DNA from: Spongospora subterranea f. sp. subterranea
Lineage: Eukaryota; Endomyxa: Phytomyxea; Phytomyxea; Plasmodiophorida
Assembly (NCBI GenBank): GCA_049724395.1
Contig: JAUGWO010000142.1
Location: forward strand, 124,001-188,000
Reading direction: 5' to 3'
DNA length: 64,000 nt
Position 1 is the first letter of the stretch, and every line of letters starts with the position of its first letter. Shown one piece after another: positions 24,031 to 36,182 of this stretch. The position numbers were made by a program, and so were the translations under genes. Below the pieces are notes generated by a model. That model searched no databases, was not told the origin of the DNA, and saw only the letters and a list, made by a program, of their open reading frames with translations.

Positions 24031-26660
24031 TGGTTGATTTGAAGTATGACGATCAACCGGAACCGGATCGTGGCGTTTTGTCAGGGCCGGGATCTCATAG
24101 ACTGAGGAATTCGGGGGTGTTTCCGGGTGAGTCACCCATCCGGGCTGTGTTATCGCCACGATCGTCAGGGGAGAGCCGTCCGATCTATGGGGAGGAGTTC
24201 CCCCCCAGATCGTCCGCTCCGATAATGGAACGTCCGTCCAGGAGGTCAGATTAAGGGAGGCGGTCTGAGGTCGCTGATGAGGACCCACCCCTTGGTTAAT
24301 ACGATACGATGATGAATGGCACTGAATCAAACACGAACATCGATTGGAGATGTGGCAAGTGGTCTTTACGTCAAATCACGAAACACGACTTTAAAAAAAT
24401 GGGTGAAGGTTGAGCATATTGGGGAGAGGGAGAAGGGATATATATAATATGGCCATGTTCAATATTAGTTGGCACCAGCTAATTACCAACTCACTCAAGC
24501 AACCGCCACGAAATCGTTGAACCGCATTGGCGGTGCGGTGTAGCAGGGCATTCCTGGCACGATACGTCAACAGATGATTTGTTGTGCTTGAGCTGCTGAC
24601 GGTACTGAACTAATTCAACATCAATACACGTATAGTTATTACGAACTCAAGATATAGACGGTACGAACTCAAGAATTATAGGGGTTTAGACCTCGAGATC
24701 GAATCTGATATTTACAGTAGTGATCCAATACACTATTGATTGTTTGCTTACCTGCGCCTTCTCCTGACGTCGCTCGTTTCTCTTCCCCCGTCGAGTTCCT
24801 CACAATGACAAATATTCAGACTTTTTCTCGTCAACATATGACTAAAACGTTGTTAGGAATCACCTACGAAAATGAGGAACTTCTTAGCTCCGAGCGAGTG
24901 CATGAGCTGATGATGATCGACTGGCCAACCGTCACCACAGGTGGTTGTACCGAATCCATGATCGGACCTGGTCCCACCGAATCGCCCATCACTCACGTTG
25001 GTCAACTTGTCAACTCCACCACTGTCAGCACGTACTAAATCAATTCATCGTGGACGTCAGATGAAATGTCTACTACCCCCTATGTCGCCACTTCCGGAAT
25101 CGTCTCGTCCATCGATAACCGCGATATCTGTGTCCACGCCCGAATATCCACAAGGTGAAGTTCATTATCGTCTCCAAATCCCAGTTGGATACAACCAGCT
25201 CGCGATGTTCGAGGGGTGGGCTGGGCCATGTTCGTGTATGGTCCAACAGATAGAACAATGTGGTTGTGCATCACAAAAGCTGTGTCTCGATAACTTCCAG
25301 TGCCCAGGCAAAGGTTGCCAATTCTCCCAATGACCTCGTGTTAGTTCATAGCAACGGTTAAACGATGCTTGGAAACTTCAAAGGTACAAGTAAAGTTAAG
25401 TTTGGAACTACGTTTGATTCAAAGGGGACATGATATAATGGACTTCAAATCTTAGGTAATTAATTACATTGGGACATCAACTGGGTAATTTCATTTTAAT
25501 GTAAATACTCCATGGTTTCTATAAATACAGATAACAACTTACAAGTATTAGGTACTAGTCATTCAAATAACTTAAATTTCATTGGTAATTCTAGTGCTAA
25601 TTTATATACAAATTCTGGAACTACATTAAACTCAGTTAAAACATCTTCGAGTAATACAGGTAATTTGATGGATATTATATCGTATGTACATCCCTTCTCC
25701 CTCTGCCGAAGGGAGGTGCTGACCCTCCACCTATATTCCACATTTCTCCTGAAATGTTATATAACGAGGGTCTGATAGGTTATCAGGGAGACAGGTGAAT
25801 GGGCCTTCACTATCACAATGAATAACTCCTGTTCCTTTATCGGCTCATGGTGACGAAGCCGGGGGGACCTTTATCGGCTCAGCGAGTATTTTTTTCTGCC
25901 CGAAAACAGAGGGCTGATATTGTTGGGGCTGCCGCTGAACACTTTGCGACACTATTCTGGCGTTGATCGATGGGCGGGAAACGTTCAACAACCACCGATG
26001 GTGGATACCGCAGAGAGAAAGGGGGAAAAGGAGCAAGGAACTCGACATTGTCATTGCAAGTACAGGTAACGGTTCCCATATCGCTACAACTGGACCAATT
26101 CCAAATAAACGATCAATCCTGATGAGCTGATTCGTTCGACTCGAGACGACTTTCTATTGTTGTAGTTTAGGGAAAACCGGCGCAAAAGCGGATTAGACTT
26201 TCGCCGTTACGAGTACCTCCCCTGAGCAGGTCTCATACGGCCTGGAGACGATATCACAAGAGTCCGAGCTAAAAGGTACTCGTCCAACAAGATGAGAGGA
26301 AGGGGTTGCATCTCTTCGTCTGCTCCTCTCTTAGGTGCGCCATATCCGACGTCAATCCTACTTCCAAGTTATTTCATCACATATCGAAGCAAACATGAGA
26401 GGGAATCTGAATCGATGCATCACCGTGGGCATGGTTTGGGCTTGGCCAAACGACCTTGGCCGTTGGCACTTGTCGCCCAGTGTAATTTGTAATTATTCAG
26501 GGTACACCCCCTACAGTGGTGCATGTTACACACACACCTCCAGTCAATTGCTGTACCTAATCTCCACTTGGACACGTAACCGCAACTGGCGGAACACGCG
26601 CAGTTTATCCGAATGAGTGGTGATTGCGATCGATTATAAACAATTTGTTGATTTAGAGGA
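24031..26660. other. Long gene-poor stretch
   Basis: I recognise no gene in these 2.6 kb. A 111-codon plus-strand frame (24998-25333) ends in a small Cys-rich tail (CSCMVQQIEQCGCASQK) and may be a short gene, but has no family match or signal peptide. An AT-rich islet lies near 25400-25690. A 14-base word, cctttatcggctca, occurs twice near 25835 and 25867. The last 100 bases are the 5' flank of the NCOA5-like gene. Confidence 0.4.
25400..25690 (+). other. AT-rich islet with an unusual open frame
   Basis: The stretch is far richer in A and T than its surroundings. From ATG 25512 a plus-strand frame runs 87 codons; its first 57 or so are rich in Asn, Ser, Thr and Leu (NNLQVLGTSHSNNLNFIGNS) with AT-ending codons. 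Such composition is typical of AT-rich virus or organelle-type genes, unlike neighbouring host genes. No family is recognised. It could be an inserted fragment or simply AT-rich non-coding DNA. Confidence 0.35.
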
Positions 26661-28863
26661 ATGGTGACCGAGGACGATATTGTCACCCAGGCGCCGATCG
26701 TTGAAGAGCTGCCTTCAACCAGCGCTGATACCCAGGTACGCATGCGCGCTGACTTGGTTGTTGGTGATGGCAATTGACGTATTCGGGTAGAAGGTTGATA
26801 ATGCGAGCCCGGGGACGAGACCGGAATCTACTGTCGGCGTCGATGAAGAAGGGGAACCTAATATTCCAGTATACATTGACAATCTAGACATGGAATCCGC
26901 GAATCGTCATGATAGCGACTATACTCCCGCAGATGTTGCAGCAATGGCTTCTCTCATTGATTCGATGTTAGAAGACAATAATGCAACGTGCGATGTTGAA
27001 GCGGAATTGGCGACGGAAGTCGTCGAGACGGCATCAGTTGGTGGTAATGATGCCGAAGATTGGAGACCAGTGGCGGAGCTCAATTCGACGACGGAGTCTT
27101 TGTCTAGAACGTATCCTGATGTCGAGCAAAACACGGACGAAGTTGCTGGCTCGGACGCCAGCGGGAATCAGGAGGCAATCGAAGGCATAATATTGCAATC
27201 ATCTGTCGTGGCATCTTCCCATATTGGCGTCGATGGCGATATTTCAACTCCCGATGTGTCTTGTTCCTTGCCTTCCGAAGATCGTGCATGTGCTATATCT
27301 AACGACGTGAACCCCCAAAGTAGTTCCGAAGTTCCTGTCGAGACCGTGCGTTCGTCCAGCGAAGCGAACACTGCTCAGGAGATTAAGACGGAGCCTCGGT
27401 TTTCTGGCGTATACGACCCTGATCAAGATGCCGTTGACATGGACGTGGAAGCCGACACTACCACAGCGAGCAATGGCGCTACTTCTGTGACTTCACCCAC
27501 TCTGCCTGGCAGTTATTATTCGTCGGATGGTTTGGGAATGGCGTCTCACCCCGATGGTGGATCCTTGGCCTCTTTAGAGGCTACGCCAGTGCAGTATTCT
27601 GCACACGGTCCAGCTAGAGCTCAAGTAGCTCCGTCCCCAGTAACTTCCGGTCCATCAGCGAAACCGAAGACGTCGGAGCGACCAACCCAGGCAAGACCTG
27701 GGGATAAACGAAAGAACGCTTCGAATAGTAAAGGCGCTCCTGCAAAGAAGCGTTTATCAGATCCTCCTCGTCCCGGAAACGGTCCCCCACCTCGCAAGCG
27801 TTCTTCGCCACGGGCACGCTCACCTTTCCGTCGGATACGTCGTTCGCCGTTCAGAGGCCCTCGTTCACCTCCTAGGGCAATGTCGCGTCATTCCCCTCCT
27901 CGACGTAGATCTCCTCTACGCTATCGATCCCCGTCACCTGTTGGTGCCCGGCGTCACGATAGGGATATGGAAACGCCGGAGCCTACAACTCAGATAATCT
28001 GTCTTGGAACTGCCCAAAGGTATGTTGTTTGCGTCGGGTTTGCGATTCAATTCGGTTCTGAACGCGGAATTGTGAGCAGTCGCTATGCTGCGTATTGTAT
28101 GGATATGATTCGCTCTGTAGGAATATCCTGCATGATGAGGTATTTAGACCAGCAATCATTGTCCACGGTCATGGGTGCCGTTGTCCACGGCCGATCCCGT
28201 TATGTAATCATCATCGGAAAGGAGAACGAACTGAAAGGGACCGTCAATTTCAAAGTCCTTACAGATAAGGAAAGGAAATCTGTTGCTGTCACTATAGACG
28301 AAGCCGTTGACATAATGATTGACCGGGAGCGTCCACGACCATCGTACGAGCCGCGAGGCCCCAGTTCAGAATATCGGCCTCGGGCGCCACCTCGCTACCT
28401 TGACGAACCTTCGGATTATCCGCCTGTTTCTCGGTATCCTGATCGAGTGGATGATCGCGTCTATGAGCGTGACCCATACTTATATTCCTCGCCAGCTGGT
28501 GCTCCTGCTTATTCCGCATACGATCCACGACCTCGGGAGTATTCCCCTTCAACAAGTGATCCTTATGCCCGATACCCGCCGTCTGCTCCGGCTCCGGGCC
28601 CTTATTCCCCTCCGGGCGATGCGCCTATTCATCCTCATGGAATGGCGCGTTATCAGTCAGCCTCGACACCGTCGGTTTCCGATGGATTTTCGCGATATTC
28701 TCAAGCGTATGGGGGAATAGATCCTCGTTCGCCGGCGTCAACCTATGATCCTTATGCAGCCGGCAGCCGTGTGCCGCAAAGGTCAGCATCGTCAGGTTCT
28801 TCTCCTTACCCGGCACCACGTTCACAATATTCGGGCCCTCCATCATACGACTATCAGTATTGA
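26661..28863 (+). CDS. NCOA5-like RS-rich protein with anticodon-binding-like domain
   Basis: Exon 1 starts at ATG 26661 (MVTEDDIVTQAPIVEELP) and joins through a 55-base intron (26736-26790) to the long second exon. The N-terminal 250 residues are acidic and Ser/Thr-rich (VAAMASLIDSMLEDN). Next comes a basic RS/RSP block (RRSPFRGPRSPPRAMSRHSP). Then follows a domain like the anticodon-binding domain of class II tRNA synthetases, as found in nuclear receptor coactivator 5: TTQIICLGTAQ, YAAYCMDMIRSVGISCMMRY, GRSRYVIIIGKENELKGTV, VTIDEAVDIMI. The tail is Pro/Tyr/Ser-rich (YDPRPREYSPST). A 60-base GT-AG segment at 28020-28079 is probably an in-frame intron that would split the beta strand if kept. 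The product is likely nuclear, acting in splicing or transcription (inference). Confidence 0.72.
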
Positions 28864-29060
28864 TTCCAAATTCACAATATATCGTAGTAAATGATTACTT
28901 TAAACGAATCCGACTATACAATATCGATTCCTGAAGGCGGTTAGATGTGCGTGTAGTACCACTCGGAAGGAAAATTTCCAAAAAAATGTCGGAGACACAA
29001 GTGACGATTGCCGGTTCCGGAGTCCGCAAGGCCCTAGACAGTTGATCAGATATTGTCGAC

Positions 29061-30789
29061 ATGTCAACAACAGCATGTAAAAGGCGGCGCCTTGGCCTGC
29101 CCATAACAGCGTCGCGATCATCGCTTCCCCCATTCCTGACGTCCCTTTGGGATATGGTCGACACCGAGGATAATAACCATATTATTTCCTGGTCTCATGA
29201 CGGTACGACTTTCTCGGTTCACGACCCGGAAGCGTTCGAACTGGTGCTGATATTCGTGATATCTGTCGTGGCCCATCTATCGTTAACCTGTTTGTCTTGA
29301 CAGGTGCTGCCGACGTATTTCAAACACAATCGGTTCACTAGTTTTATCAGACAACTAAATATGTACCAGTTCGTCAGAGTAAGGATATATCATGGCGCTG
29401 TTCGTCGATGCGCCAGATTGATTGACGTTGCTCAATCTCTTTTTGCAGGTCGCAGCTGAGACCGGGAGTTGGGAATGGCGCCATGATTTCTTTCGTCGTG
29501 ATGCGCCAGAACTGATGCATAATATTCAAAGGCGCCCTCCCAATCATCAAACCGTTGCCCTTGCTAATCATAACGACAAAAATGATCTGCTTATGACGCC
29601 AATGGTTCTTCCTCACGGGCCCGAACACTCCAAATCGTTGCAACAAAGGGTATCGGGTTAGCGTTTCTCGTCATCAGCTGGTCGATCATCTCTGAAAATC
29701 GTGTCGGTGTTCTCAGATCTCGAACAACACAGAATTGCACTATTATCAGAGCTGCGTTTCGAGAAGTTGGCGCAGCAAGCGATGCAGAAACAGATTGAAA
29801 CTCTGGAGAGCCAGATTCAGGTTCGTTCCGCACCTTTCCGCTTATCTGTTCTTGCAGCCTAAGTGAATGATTTAGGGAATTTTGAATTTTCTATTCAAAT
29901 CCCCTCCGGTCGCAAACAAGACTCCCCATGATTGGGCATTAGAGCAGTTGCTGTTGGAGGACAACAGGGGCTCTGCGGTTCCAAGCTCGGTGGCCTCTCC
30001 TAACAAAGGAGTGGATACGCCAAGTTCTCAACCGGTGGTGCACGAACCCAATGGCGATATGCCCAGTCCCAGATTCTCTGAGATTCTGAGTTCCCCCGTC
30101 GACAACGATGCTCTATCCACGATTGGGCAACCGTTCGTGTTATCCCCCCCTGCTGATACTCCCACCAATCACAGCATTAGCACCGTTGATGCTCTAATGC
30201 TGGATCTCGATCTCAACATGGAACGATTCCCTGGTTGGCCTCCTCTCCCGCCTCTCACATCTCAATTACTTACAGGTTTCATACTAGATTTGCCAGATTC
30301 ATTGAGTCACTTTTCAGATTTTGATATATCGCCTGCGCCAGATATTCCTCCCCACAATGTCATATTAACACCCGACCCCTCATCAGATTGCAAACCAAGG
30401 TACGAAGCTTCTTATCGATGTTTTCGCTTTGCTGATACTTGTAGGTCAACGATCAGATCCATTGCTGTATCAGATTCGGATTCTTCAGTCATATCATGTG
30501 CCCAGTCGATGATGCAGAAACTACTCGAGGAAATGACTTCGGTGCATTCTTCTTTTGTTTGATCAGTCGATCATGGATGTGCTAACCGTTCTCTTTACAG
30601 TCATATAAAAAATCGGGTCTGGAATCCCTATTGCCGTCGTCATATGACGGCTTCGGTTGCTGGTTTGTACGGGATGGAACTGGGAAATCTAGCGATGGCC
30701 TCTCGAACGGATCCTTGAAGGACTTCCGATCGGATCCATGGGCAATCTTGTTTTATGGCGTCAAATCGAAACCTAACCCAATCTCTTAA
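29061..30789 (+). CDS. HSF: Heat shock transcription factor
   Basis: Starts at ATG 29061. The HSF DNA-binding domain is complete across three exons: PPFLTSLWDMVDTEDNNHII, WSHDGTTFSVHDPEAFE, then after intron 29244-29303 LPTYFKHNRFTSFIRQLNMY, and after a second intron ETGSWEWRHDFFRRDAPELM. A leucine-rich coiled coil (LEQHRIALLSELRFEKLAQQ) follows through a 60-base intron and would serve trimer formation. The rest is Pro/Ser/Asp-rich and probably activating (LDLDLNMERFPGWPPLPPL). The last exon after a 44-base intron reads SSYDGFGCWFVRDG and stops at 30787-30789. Family knowledge: it binds nGAAn repeats and drives heat-shock genes. It lies about 200 bases downstream of the NCOA5-like gene on the same strand. 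Confidence 0.92.
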
Positions 30790-31056
30790 AATATACAAAT
30801 TAAATATCGTCTACTTATTAATCTTCGCTCGTGAATATTTCATCGTTTTTCGCAATCAAGTGATCCCATTTCTCGTTCATCGATATTCCGGTCCACTTTT
30901 GGGATGTGCGCGCGCGCCGCCGACAGTCAAACGTGCCGGCAAGGGGGTTACCTCTACAGTGTCATGGGATTGGGCCAATCCGTGCAGTGCGCCATTTTGG
31001 CTCTCCGTCAAATCACGTTGACAGGAGGACGGCAACGCGTCCTTCGCTTCCGTATC

Positions 31057-32638
31057 ATGGCTAATATTCTGATATTGGGCGGGACCGGGTTCATTGGCAG
31101 GAATCTCGTTGAATGGCTGGTTTCCGAACATATGATCAGGATTGCAACCTCATCAGAGTGTGCGACAAAACCCCACCTGTGTTGGCGTTCATGGACAAAC
31201 ACCATATCAAGCTGTTCAAATCTCAAGATAAGGTGCAGTTCATGCAGGTACGTTATATTGCAATATTCATCAGAACATTGGGTGAATGTCGTAATTGTTC
31301 AGTGCGATCTCACGAAAGAGGCCCACGTCGACAAAGCGTTCGATCTAACGGCTCATGAAGATCACAGACCCAAATGGACATATGTGATCAACTTATGCGG
31401 TTGGGCCACTGCTCTCTTGAACATCAGTTACGCCATATGTAAATTGAGGATTACTGTCAGGCGAGACCAGGTTTGCAATGTCGGACAATGACTATCGTAG
31501 TAGAATAGTGGTCACTGCAGAGAAGTGTGGGCGCAAGGCTCTCGGAAATGCTTACAAGTGGATAGAGATTTCAAGTGCAGCAGTTGTATGAGAACCAGAC
31601 GTTTATGGCGATAACCGTTGTTCTTATATAGTTCTTGTTTATTACACAGTACAAACCAGGCCCGTCGCACTCAGATGAATCGTCGCCCATCAACCCTTGG
31701 ACCAAACCGGCATTATTCCGATACGAAGCAGAGCAAGCTTTGCAAAAGATCCAGGGGCTCCCATTAGTGGTCAGCAATTTGTCGAAAATTCTTTGTCATG
31801 AACATCACACCATAGCAGATTGTCCTCAGATTCTTCGGCCGTCAATGGTGTACGGCCCTGGAGATTTAACTTCGTTGACGCCGCGTCTGTCGACAGCTGC
31901 CACCTATGCCAATGTAAAAGAGAAAATGAAAGTCTTGTGGTATCGGCGCGTCATGGCTGTTTTATGCTGGACCTTGACATTGAATGCACTCAGGTCCAAA
32001 GATCTCTGCCTTTCCGTGGTTCACGTTCAGGACCTGTGCAACGCCATCTGGCAATGCGCTCAACATTTGGATGAGGGCTCCATTGTCAATGTATCGGACA
32101 GTAATGGCTTAACGCAAGGCAAGCTTAATGCAATTCTTGAGAGCGTATTTAACATCGAGATCGGCTATATGGGAAAGATACTTTCAAATTTGGCCAAAGT
32201 CGGTGTTTTTTGTTCGAAATCCGTCGGGTTGCCGTTGATATTGTTAATAGTTGAATTTTTCATCAGTTGTTGAATCGGCTAACCAGAAGGTATGTGAAAA
32301 CTCAGACGATAGATAATTGAAATTGCGGATTGGTTAAAAGCAATTGGTCAGCATGTCCCGGCTTGGCAGGTATTATGCTCACAACATGGGATAACATCAA
32401 CCCCAATTAGTCCCTTCTTGGATGCAACTCTTCTGGGCAATAATAGCCTTAGCGTCGATGGATCAGCCATCACGTTGATGACACCTTTCACGTATATGTA
32501 TCCACAGGTAATTGTAGCTATCATTCCGCTCAAAAACGATCACATAAAACCCCTTTATAGCTAACTAAGGAGCTGCTTCTGGATCAGTTACGATATTTTG
32601 TTGACCTTGGCTTGTTTCCGAATATCATCAACTTGTGA
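31057..32638 (+). CDS. NAD-dependent epimerase/dehydratase (extended SDR)
   Basis: Starts at ATG 31057 with the Rossmann motif ILILGGTGFIGRNLVEWL (GxxGxxG). Later exons give LIRVCDKTPPVLAFMDKHH, QCDLTKEAHVDKAFDL, YVINLCG, LRPSMVYGPGDLTSLTPRL, VHVQDLCNAIWQCA and LTQGKLNAILESVFNIEIGY. The last exon ends LLLDQLRYFVDLGLFPNIIN with stop at 32638. These motifs fit an eukaryotic epimerase family of unknown substrate. Between EWLVSEH and DCNLIRV the frame shifts by one base with no plausible intron, so the gene may be frameshifted or the assembly may contain an error. Five or six introns. The 3' end faces Beclin, 172 bases away. Confidence 0.75.
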
Positions 32639-32810
32639 GTTTCTAATAACCATCGCGCCCCCGTCAACCATACGCCAGTATGTTTCCAATCAATATAGAG
32701 CTATTGTATTCTTTGTTTTCCTGGCTTCTTTAAATGTAAGATAGAACTTGTGACTCATATATAAACTGCTATAAACATCTATCTCTGCAACTACCAATGG
32801 AAGTGATTCC

Positions 32811-34535
32811 TCAATCCGTAACCTCCTGTTTAGCACACCAAGCTACAGCATATTTCAAGTTGATGAGCATAAACTTCAGCGCCTTGGTCCATTTTGCCTG
32901 ACGAAATTGAGTGAAAACATATACACATTGACAATCATCGCCCATACTTCTGCATTAAACTGAAGTTTGAGCGAAACTCCATTTATCAAATCCTCCTCGA
33001 TCGGATATTGTATGACTTTACCCCCAGATCTAGCTTCGGCGAACTCGCAGTACTCTTTAAGACATGCAGCAAATTTTACCTGGCCATTGTCGTAATCAGC
33101 AAACATTATTTCAAATGCTCAGAGAGAAACGCGGCACCATTGCTGAATCAAACCTCCTATACCACCATAACTTCCCAATGCTGATATCATTTGATCCGTA
33201 TCTATTTAACGGATGAGGGATTGCATATTTCAGCTCGAAGACAAGACAACTTACAGCTCGTAGGTGGATTTGTCGCCTTTCACTCCCATACGAGAGAAAC
33301 TGCCTTTGGGGATGAGCTCATATCTACCAAAAACAACAATCAATGCCCCGTTCATTATCAGGTATGCACTACCTACTTGGAGAAAGAAAACCCTGGCGTC
33401 CGCTTTGCTATTATATCAAGAAGTAAAACAACCTGACCTAACGCAGCATTTATCTCAGCCCAATCTACCTAAAGGAACCCGTTCAGATTTTCATACGAGT
33501 GTGAGCAGATGAATACAAACCGGCTGACTAGGTAGCCGGCCTAGCCGGAATCCATTGATCGTGGCAAAATGTCCTTCATAATATATATGAAACGCATCGT
33601 CGTAGACATTGCATCGTTTCAACTGTTCCAGTTCTTGTTCGGCGCGAAAAGCTGCCTTTGTCAACGCGGCTTCCTCATATTGTCGGCGTAGCGTGGCGGC
33701 GGTCAACTCCCGTTGCTGCTTCCAGAATCTACGATAGCAACATTCAATTGACTGCAACCACCAAAATCGAGCAAAAGAGAGCACGTTTCTTCAAGATGAG
33801 AGAGGCGATCAGATTCTTCATTGAGCTTAGAAACCTCTTCTTCTAGGCCCCGTTTCATGTCCATTATTTTGTTCACGTCCTTTCAAGAAACCGTTTTCGC
33901 AGTCACTTGTCTAAACATCTTCTAATTACTATACTAAGAATTATAAAAAACTTGACATAAAACTCCCATACAGCAGCTTGGCTTTCAGGAACTTGTTCAG
34001 CGCTACGACCGCGTTCACGTTGCTGCACCTTCTCTTCAAGCGATGAAATAACTTTCTGATAAGTTTCGCATTCGGACTCCAAATCCTGCTCATACCGCTT
34101 TAGAGATATTCTTGATCTGTCAACGGCGAGTTACCGCAATTTGGCGATTTTGTTCACTTAGGACATTAGCTGAGCAGGAAAGGCATAAAGGCAAGCTTAT
34201 GGACGTCGCCTGTGATGCGATCTCAATTATATGCTCAAGAGCGCCATACAGCTGGGCATTTGATGTGGGTGAAACGTCCTCAGAGTTTGAGCTCGGCTGA
34301 CCTAAGAGCGACCAGGATCAATTGTCGTCGATTCTAAACGGCAACTAAATGAGCACATACGTAGCAGTAGCAAGGATTGTTGAACTAGTTTCTGTTCTTC
34401 TGTGGGATTTGATGGATCGATGTTCAGATTACGTAGTAGTTCATTCTCGTCAAAATCGTCATCGTCAACCTGGTCGTCGTTTTCACCATCAGAACAGGTA
34501 AAATTGATAATTACATTGCACGAGCGGCACTGCAT
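32811..34535 (-). CDS. ATG6: Beclin-1 / ATG6, autophagy and PI3-kinase complex subunit
   Basis: Starts at ATG 34535 with a CxxC pair ([14 protein letters not shown]) and an acidic stretch ([19 protein letters not shown]). A coiled coil follows ([20 protein letters not shown]). The evolutionarily conserved domain begins [20 protein letters not shown] and [12 protein letters not shown], then [12 protein letters not shown] and [20 protein letters not shown]. The last exon, after a short intron, reads [20 protein letters not shown] and ends at TGA 32811-32813, exactly as in Beclin. Family knowledge: it is the regulatory subunit of VPS34 PI3-kinase complexes on autophagic and endosomal membranes. 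About seven introns. A classical BH3 motif was not identified. Confidence 0.92.
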
Positions 34536-34878
34536 ATTATTATTGGTTTCGTCTCGATGGTAATATGCATCAGCCGTATCACGATTTAGGTCAAATGGAC
34601 TATCGGCATATACACACGACCAACGGATAACCGTGGTTGATCGGGTTGATTGAAATGACTTTGTCGCAGCCCACACGGATAACTGACGGGACGGGCCTCC
34701 TCCATGCGTCAGGAGTCCGGGATTCGTTACATTTGCCCTGGCGCTTTGTCGGTTTGATGAAAACGCGACGCGCCGAAATTGTTGGCAAAGCACAACCCCT
34801 GCACCGATTGGCGATCTGTCCAAATTCAAGTCGGGAACTGCATATACGAAATAGCCCCCAAATCCTCGAAGACAGCCG

Positions 34879-35156
34879 TGATGTTAATGACGGTCGAGAC
34901 TAGTATTTCACGAGTGTATATAGTCCCAGGATCAACAAATGCAGTTCGGCTCCCACTAGAGTTAATGGAGTTCGCAGATGTATTTATGAAGGAAAACGCA
35001 GACCAGCTTCCCGCTCATCGCGTTTGCGACTGCCCCATTGACCTTACGCCAAATAGCACATCACCTTTTGGCCCGATCTACTTATTATCCAACCGCTCCC
35101 GTATCGATCAAAACTTCCTGGTTTATAGTGCGACCGGCTACATCGACCTCACATGA
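34879..35156 (+). mobile_element. Ty3/gypsy retrotransposon fossil (start of reverse transcriptase)
   Basis: The plus-strand frame carries the region just before and at the start of reverse transcriptase (ELMEFADVFMKENADQLPAH, then CDCPIDL and PFGPIYLLS). Only this piece is present here. It is a truncated, broken old copy; no LTR was seen. It sits upstream of Beclin on the other strand. Confidence 0.75.
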
Positions 35157-35517
35157 CACCATGTACAACGACGAGTAGAAGTGGTGTCACCACATGGCTG
35201 AGATCAACAGATCGCATCCAGGATAGGAGGAATGCTTTCTAAATTTCAAGTGTAAATTTGCACGACTGGTTTTCTATTGCTGTACACGACGATAGTATGG
35301 TTGATTCTGGCTTGGCTACCGTACCGGCTCTTAACATCTTATGTTCCCGCACAGTGGGTGCGAGCAATGTTACAGGTAATGTTGCCCCGTCCTTCAGTCA
35401 GGGCATGCATGAAAGCGGACACGGCACGGCAAGTGGACGTCGTCATTAACCAACTCGATATTGTCGTTGGAAAATGCTCTGCTTCTGTTTCGAAGTTCAA
35501 CAAGAACCCTGATCATG

Positions 35518-35965
35518 AATAACCTTTGGATCATCGTGGTAACTCTGCAGATTCTTTATGCAGCCGCATATGGTGTAGGCAGCTGCAACAACGATCACGA
35601 TCTGACTATTACAGCAAATAAAATCGAAATGAAGAAAACAACGACAATGTGCGGAAGAAAATATCAGGCTAATGTAAAAAAAACTGCAGAATGCGTCCAC
35701 AATGAATCGGGTATCTCTGATGAATGCTCTCTCTGGTAAGCGGAATACTTCAATTCACGAAAAGTGCCCTAATTGATCATATAGCTACGGCCAAGATGCT
35801 GCATGCACAATGAAGGCTTGCCTGCTCGTTTGTATGATCGACTCGGCAAGCTTTAAGTGTGAGGAATGCTCATACCAGCATTGTGGAAGACAGATGCAGC
35901 AATGCGTCGGGTTTACCATCGATCCTCCTAAAGCTGAAAGCCCGATCAATATATCAACCAAATGA
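35518..35965 (+). CDS. Secreted Cys-rich protein
   Basis: Two exons. ATG 35518 opens a signal peptide (MNNLWIIVVTLQILYAAAYG). The mature part has CGRKYQANVKKTAEC, then C and, after a short intron of about 45 bases (from 35738), CYGQDAACTMKACLLVC and KCEECSYQHCGRQMQQC, ending at TGA 35963-35965. The spacing C-x2-C-Y-G-x4-A-C-T-x3-C-x3-C recalls a Cys-rich extracellular family I know from alveolates and oomycetes. About 12 cysteines suggest six disulfide bonds. No membrane span lies in this frame, but a TM-coding frame lies 0.6 kb downstream and may be a further exon or a separate gene. Confidence 0.7.
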
Positions 35966-36182
35966 AAAAGAACCAGGTTTTTTTCAAATAAATGCCACTA
36001 CCTTATCGTTTATGAAATGGTCATGGAATCATCATCCGATGAAAATGTGACGAATCAGACCATTGAATGGGGTGGGTCGCGAACCTGGTCGTTGTGCCAA
36101 ATATAAGCGTGACCATGCATTGGGAGCTCGTAGAATACAATTAGTAAGGCTCTTGACTGCATACGAATGGTTCTGATGAACG

